64,000 nt of DNA from Batrachochytrium dendrobatidis JAM81 (lineage: Eukaryota > Chytridiomycota > Chytridiomycetes > Rhizophydiales): assembly GCF_000203795.2 (NCBI RefSeq), contig NW_006281115.1, forward strand, positions 23,632-87,631. Direction: 5' to 3'. The position numbers and the translations under genes are program-made. The notes below the pieces were generated by a model. It worked only from the letters and a program-made list of their open reading frames with translations. It was not told the origin of the DNA and searched no databases. Position 1 is the first letter of the stretch; each line of letters opens with the position of its first letter. Of this stretch, positions 58,978-64,000 are shown in pieces.

Positions 58978-60535
58978 CTATGTGGGTCGAGAAGGATCCA
59001 CAAGATGTTTTTGACTGTTGCCTATGAACCCAATCTTGGTTCTAAACTCGTACTCTCTGCGATGTTGGAGTCTTGATTCGCGTTGTCTGATTTTATGCAT
59101 TTGAAGCTGTTGATGAGCTGCTACTGACATGGATGACAGACCGTTACCAGTTGTATGTTCCAAGAGATTGTGTTGTCCTGACATGAGACGAATCATTTCA
59201 GGATCTTGTCTGCTGCCTGCAACCACTTCATTGTGTCTCAGGTTTTGTTTCCAATAAGTACGGAAGGATCGATGACCGATACTGATACCAGATGGGAGAG
59301 TAAGCTCAACTTCATTCTCAGATATGTGAGCTCGACTAAATACCAGAGATAAAGGTTAGCAATGTCACATTACTAATCCAATACATGACTTACGTTGGAC
59401 GACGTCTTCCTGAAATGGTCGTGGTTGTCATGGCTTCAGCAACATCTTCCCATTCTTCGTCACTGTTTGTCTCTTCATCAGAATACATGGGACTAAAATC
59501 ATAGAAATCTGCATATTCTTCATCTTCACCATTCTCATAGGCCATCTTGCAGTGGTCTTTACTAATCTAAACCATCACCAGAATGAGTACATGGTGGATT
59601 ATAACATGTTATTTGAAAGTATCTTACCATATGGTGTTGAGCAGCTTCAGTAGAGTGCATGGCACGACCTTTTCCGTTACAGAAAATGCATACATTGGCA
59701 ATAGCAATCTTGTCAGCCAAATACTTGATCAAACCTTTAACATCTACCAAATACGTGGCATCTGGAATAAAGAATGAATGGGCCTTGGTCATATGTTCCA
59801 AGTTTCTATCATTCATATTTTCAATACACCATCACACTATGCATTAGATACAATTCAGTACAATTCAGTATAATCCAACCTTGTCAATACATACAATTCA
59901 AATGAATCTGCTGCATGACAACAAAACAGACAATCAGTTTCCTCAAGCGGCTTTACAGCTTCCATTTTCTCCTTCATAATAGCCTCAAATTCGTCTTGAG
60001 TCGTAGCAGCAATCAATCGCTCTTGCCAATTGGCTCGTTGGATTTTTTCTGGGTTCTTTTCAACAGGTTGGTCGTTTTGGCTTGATTCAGTTACAGGAGT
60101 CGAGGCAACCTTGACTTGCATGTCACGATGCTTTCTTGATGCCAAGTGACTCTTGTATGCATTGGTAGAAGCATATACTTTATTACATATATGGCATTCG
60201 TTGGGTTGCATAGCTTGTTGTTGCTGTTGACTGGATTTGAGTTGCTGCTCTTGAAGCTTTTGAGCAAACGTCTCGGCTGTTATGGGTGGAAGGTCTGCAG
60301 CTTTACGCTTGAGATTGTATCGATGCCAATCGGTCTTCATATGTGCTCTCTGAGCATCTGCTGTTGGAAATGCAACATGACACTATTGGATATAAAAAAT
60401 GAATGAATTTTCTCGAATGATTCACAACCCACTCAAGCAGTCACTTACAGATAGACAAGTGAAGCGTATAGTAGATGCCCCACTATGAGGTTCTAAGAGA
60501 GTTGACTCGGTTGTATGGGGAGAGTAAGATATCAT
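58978..60535 (-). CDS. REI1/ZNF622-type C2H2 zinc-finger ribosome biogenesis factor
   Basis: Cytoplasmic pre-60S maturation factor. Five exons: 60,535-60,449, 60,382-59,895, 59,805-59,628, 59,566-59,394 and 59,335-58,978, total 427 residues. Finger 1 is split by intron 1: FTCLS / CHVAFPTADAQRAHMKTDWH, followed by RYNLKRKAADLPP. Finger 2: CHICNKVYASTNAYKSHLAS. Two further Cys-rich parts match REI1: CLFCCHAADSFE with HMTKAHSFFIPDATYLVD, and CIFCNGKGRAMHSTEAAQHH. The C-terminus has DFYDFSPMYSD, LPSGISIGHRSFRTYWKQNL, then a basic tail. REI1 and its paralogue REH1 cannot be told apart here. Confidence 0.9.
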
Positions 60536-60614
60536 AATGTTATCAATGGTTGAAATCGAGTATAAAAAAAAGTAAATCAACTCATGAATATTTTCCTGAG
60601 GAACACATGACAAT

Positions 60615-61362
60615 TTATTCTTCGTTGGGAGTAGCAGGCTTGCTAAAAGGAATCGCTCCTTTGGGAGCAACATTCTCAAACACCGACTCAAAGGACACAT
60701 CTGATGCATCCGTGCATTGAACTTCACTGTGAATTCCATCAAGACGCTGACACAGAGCAGCCTTGGATGAAGCGTATATCATACGAGATCGGATCGATCC
60801 AGAATCAGGATTCCTTGATACATACACAACTTGGAATCAGTATGAAATACAATATGAATCCAATAGGAATTCATTGATTTAATCAACTTGGACTTACCAA
60901 CTAATAAAAATCAGTTTGTTTCGAAGACCTTCAAGACCAATATCATACTTTAAATCCATAATACCGTATCTTCCTTCCTTTTCTGGAAGAGCTTGAACAA
61001 ACTTGGCATAAGTGGCTTCTGTTCCGAGACAAAGGGATTCTGCAGTAGAAAGGATTTGATCCACTACGATTTGAGACCCATCCGCAGACACCTTGCAGAC
61101 AATGTAAGCATGTTGGTGGCGTAACTTCATCTCCTCAAAGCGAGCAATAACATCATCGTGAATACCAACTCCAGAAGACTATCGAGCAGAGTGTTAGTCT
61201 TGATAAACCTCAACTCAATGGTGTACAATAAACTGATCTATCAAGTTCATTGTAAAAACAATCACTTGTAGAATCATCAATGAATCCACTCTTTATTGAA
61301 TACAAACACTCATCCCATGTCAACCCCTTTTCATTACAAGAATAGTGTTGGACTCTTACCAT
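60615..61362 (-). CDS. Cofilin (ADF/cofilin family)
   Basis: Actin-severing and depolymerising protein. Three exons: 61,362-61,360 (only the ATG), 61,178-60,898 and 60,813-60,615, total 160 residues. The N-terminus is MSSGVGIHDDVIARFEEMKL, with the regulatory Ser and the long helix of the family. KYDIGLEGLRNKLIFISW crosses into exon 3 (NPDSGSIRSRMIYASSKAAL), the actin-binding helix region. The C-terminus (SFESVFENVAPKG) is typical and carries a short extra Pro-rich tail. A first exon consisting of just the start codon is common in fungal cofilin genes. Confidence 0.92.
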
Positions 61363-61619
61363 AGTTGTTGTGGTTTGAATAAAGTGTTACAATGGCTTGT
61401 TATTTATGGAAAATAAAAGCTGAAATTGTTTCAAGTCGCTACTTTTGATTATCTTGTCTTGTATATTAGCACATGTAGTCAGATGAGCGATTATTTTAAA
61501 CCGCTTCAAATGAATTGTCATGATTGGCTTTATAGAATCAACATGTCCAGATAGACAGTATTCGCGTTGGACTCTATTCATCACTATTCCATGTCCTATT
61601 CACAAGTATAATTATTTAT
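61363..61619. other. Intergenic DNA
   Basis: Cofilin promoter and 3' flank of the next gene. The minus-strand 65-codon ORF at 61,387-61,584 has no features. Confidence 0.5.
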
Positions 61620-64000
61620 TTACCATCTAGCCTTTTCAACTACTGGAATGGGTCTATATACACATTCACTACTTCCAAATTGCCAGTGGAAACGTCCTGC
61701 TACCTCATTTTTATCTACTGTAACAACTACTTGGCTACATCGCCATTCTCGCTTTTCAAGTTCACTGTTCATCCCATGAGAACTGGAACACGCTAATCCA
61801 TCAGCTTCGTTCCAACATGTTCGTACTTTATCCAATTCAGTCGCTTCAGTTTGCTCAGGTTCAATCGTATACAGTAGTCCACATAGTTTAACATTGGATA
61901 GATTGTCTTGTCGGACAGGATCAATTAAATCCATACCAAGTCCGTCCGCAGCTGATCGCCAAAAAGGTCCATGCACATACAACTCTCTACTTTCTAGTAT
62001 CTTACGACACTCGTTCATCTCCAGTTCCAACGTACGTCGAATTCGGTTTCGTTGTACTGTACCATCACTATGGATCGGTCCACATACATCATTGTAAGCT
62101 CGATCTAATCCCATGTTGACATACTCACCACGCGTGGGTCGTTCCTCTTCAATGCTAATGATACGATGCACTACTAAAAACCGTTCTGATGTCGAGTATG
62201 TCGACTTGTGTGTAGAGGTTCCTCCGGTTCCAAAATAATTGGTATAGTGCGTTTTGCTTCGGGATTGCTTGCTTGTAGGCAACGCAAGTCGCACAACATC
62301 TCCTACATGGATGTACTCGGCTCCCAATCGGAATCGTGTTATCATTCTAGTAACTGGTACAGGTCGCATTAGTTTTTCTTTACAGTTATGTCCAGAAAGA
62401 CCCGATCGTATGAATAGTTCTTGAACTCCTGATATGGAATCCCCATCTCCTGAACTTGGACGTAAAGGATCATTTCTGACCGTCGGCAACGGATGGTGTC
62501 GGGATGAGTTATAGTCAAGTTGTGTGTGTCTTGAATCCAAATCTTGAGCTACATAAGCAAGCGACCTTTTATTGTATGTTGGTGATACCCAATGTCCAAA
62601 TGCATGCTTGGGTAACGTCGAGTGGACGGTTGGTGTCAATGGCTGTACATGTGATGTCTTGGTACTAGAAGATACTGTGGGCTGAAAATAATGTCGATTA
62701 CGTTGTCGCTCTACTGGTGTGTGACTCGTGTTGTATGGATGATATGCATGGTGATAGTCTCCTCGTCGAACAGGTGGAGCAAGACGTAAACGACCTGTTT
62801 TTTGCGACAAACTCTCACCAAGTACCATAGTATTGGGTGATGTATCATGACTAGAAGGATGATGTAATCTAGGCAAACTATCGTGATCTTGAAGATGAGA
62901 GTATGGATTCAAGTCATGAAGCGTATCAGGCTCAGAATGCGCATGTATCATAGTAGGCGTAGTAGTCCATGAACGAGGCAACTTGATATTCATCCGCGAA
63001 CAAAACGATCGACTTGAAGAGGGTGGAGCAGCAATGTGTTCAACTAATACAGCGTTTTTTCTACGCTGTTTATCAATCCGATCCGTGTTGTCATAACTAC
63101 GAGATTGGTTATACTGCTCAATTATATCTTGATCAGCAGCATCTTCCTCGTCATCCGTTTCTTTTTCCATTTCAAACGAATCCTCAGACACTCCAGGAAC
63201 TGCCCACGAACTGGCAAGCTGAATTGCTGAAACCACAGCACTGTTTGAGAGAATATTAGATGACACTCCTTTTTCGTACATGAGATAAGGCAGCAACTGA
63301 TCATCATTAACCATCACATCCGACATGGTGGATAGTTCAGGACTAGACACGCTCTTGTCGATATGAGCTCCATTTTGTTTAGACAATGCCAGATGTTTGA
63401 TAGGAAAAACCCGTACAAGATATTTAAATCTGTTTCCACCAGGCTTGCGGAATAATTTAAACTGTTCCAAAAACGACAAGTTATTTGTCGACTGTACTGA
63501 ATTCAATTTGCGATGGGGTGTAGTGTGGGGTAATAGCCTAGATGGAGATCCGATAAAAGAGCCATCATCCATCAGTCGATTGGAACGTGCATGCAAGTCA
63601 TGGCAATCCACTGTAAGTTCAGCTTGTGGATTTTTAAAACGTCCATCATTTAAAACGGATGATGTGGCATGGGTAGACTGCATATTTTTAACCCCTACAT
63701 TTCCCTGTATAACCAAAGACTTGGATCTGGATCTGGATTTCTCAGTCAAAGAGTCAAGGGTGTGACCATTTTTTTGTTGATCAATGGAATGGTGAAATTC
63801 TTTAAAAAAATGATTGTCGATAGCAGAAGCAGAGTTGGGTCTAGTCTTGCAAGGGTTTGGACTTGTTTCAGTCGGACGTATAGAGTGTGTGCTAGAGTCG
63901 AGTTCATTTGAATTGAAATGTAAACTGGAAGAGTAATTGTAAGCTGATGGATGTAAAGTCTCAAGTGAACGACCATGAGAATTCCTATAGTCGATGAAGT
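61620..64000 (-). CDS. Long unrecognised protein, 5' end outside window
   Basis: Reading frame open from its stop at 61,620 to the right edge of the window. No stop or ATG occurs in frame between 63,749 and 64,000, so the gene starts beyond the window. The visible part, about 790 residues, has a Ser/His/Arg-rich, probably disordered N-terminal half (RSRSRSKS, YDNTDRIDKQRRKN, acidic EKETDDEEDAAD). A conserved-looking C-terminal domain of about 270 residues follows, with EYIHVGDVVRLALPTS, FLVVHRIISIEEERPTRGE, SRELYVHGPFWRSAADG and RFHWQFGSSECVYRP. This C-terminal part looks globular, but I cannot name its family. Confidence 0.7.
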   Translation of the reverse strand, partial: FIDYRNSHGRSLETLHPSAYNYSSSLHFNSNELDSSTHSIRPTETSPNPCKTRPNSASAIDNHFFKEFHHSIDQQKNGHTLDSLTEKSRSRSKSLVIQGNVGVKNMQSTHATSSVLNDGRFKNPQAELTVDCHDLHARSNRLMDDGSFIGSPSRLLPHTTPHRKLNSVQSTNNLSFLEQFKLFRKPGGNRFKYLVRVFPIKHLALSKQNGAHIDKSVSSPELSTMSDVMVNDDQLLPYLMYEKGVSSNILSNSAVVSAIQLASSWAVPGVSEDSFEMEKETDDEEDAADQDIIEQYNQSRSYDNTDRIDKQRRKNAVLVEHIAAPPSSSRSFCSRMNIKLPRSWTTTPTMIHAHSEPDTLHDLNPYSHLQDHDSLPRLHHPSSHDTSPNTMVLGESLSQKTGRLRLAPPVRRGDYHHAYHPYNTSHTPVERQRNRHYFQPTVSSSTKTSHVQPLTPTVHSTLPKHAFGHWVSPTYNKRSLAYVAQDLDSRHTQLDYNSSRHHPLPTVRNDPLRPSSGDGDSISGVQELFIRSGLSGHNCKEKLMRPVPVTRMITRFRLGAEYIHVGDVVRLALPTSKQSRSKTHYTNYFGTGGTSTHKSTYSTSERFLVVHRIISIEEERPTRGEYVNMGLDRAYNDVCGPIHSDGTVQRNRIRRTLELEMNECRKILESRELYVHGPFWRSAADGLGMDLIDPVRQDNLSNVKLCGLLYTIEPEQTEATELDKVRTCWNEADGLACSSSHGMNSELEKREWRCSQVVVTVDKNEVAGRFHWQFGSSECVYRPIPVVEKARW

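Overview
The window looks like chytrid fungal nuclear DNA, most likely a Batrachochytrium (species not determinable from sequence alone). Supporting this: genes with short GT-AG introns, a fungal chitin synthase and a velvet regulator, a Crinkler (CRN) type protein, and several lineage-specific secreted families of the kind expanded in amphibian-infecting chytrids. Organism assignment is inference; the gene calls rest on motifs read directly.

The window has two halves. About 1-35,000 is gene-poor, repeat-rich and effector-rich. It holds four members of a secreted Gln/Pro/Ser-rich repeat family (28-960, 13,898-15,091, 27,278-28,066, 31,713-32,528), three members of a secreted coiled-coil family (5,846-6,661, 22,093-22,683, 29,169-29,774), one further secreted coiled-coil protein (34,121-34,654), two aspartyl-protease-like genes (3,115-4,816 and a broken copy at 17,234-18,809), a Crinkler with a P-loop NTPase domain (24,627-26,375), an HNH nuclease (10,018-10,833) and several decayed relics. 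About 35,600-64,000 is compact and carries conserved, intron-containing genes: Argonaute, velvet factor, chitin synthase, a PPxY membrane protein, two tandem multi-pass membrane proteins, a vigilin/Scp160-type multi-KH protein, SPT2, GINS subunit PSF1, a REI1/ZNF622 ribosome-biogenesis zinc finger, cofilin, and the 3' part of an unrecognised long gene.

The left half is built from duplicated blocks. A block of about 5 kb (secreted gene, about 2 kb of intergenic DNA, protease-like gene) occurs twice in direct orientation (1-5,072 and about 13,690-18,965). Shorter versions carrying only the secreted gene and its promoter lie at about 26,840-28,235 (inverted) and 31,630-33,110. A second block of about 2.3 kb forms a large inverted repeat (about 20,555-22,925 against 28,945-31,175) around the Crinkler.

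The most notable pattern is that the non-coding parts of these blocks are nearly identical while the secreted open reading frames inside them have diverged strongly. In addition, in each block pair one copy has a damaged TATA box, twice together with loss of a start codon. This looks like expressed effector cassettes beside silent partner cassettes held together by shared flanks; whether recombination or selection drives it is untested.

Exon coordinates were worked out by eye from splice consensus, reading-frame phase and protein continuity. No alignment, database search or GC calculation was run.
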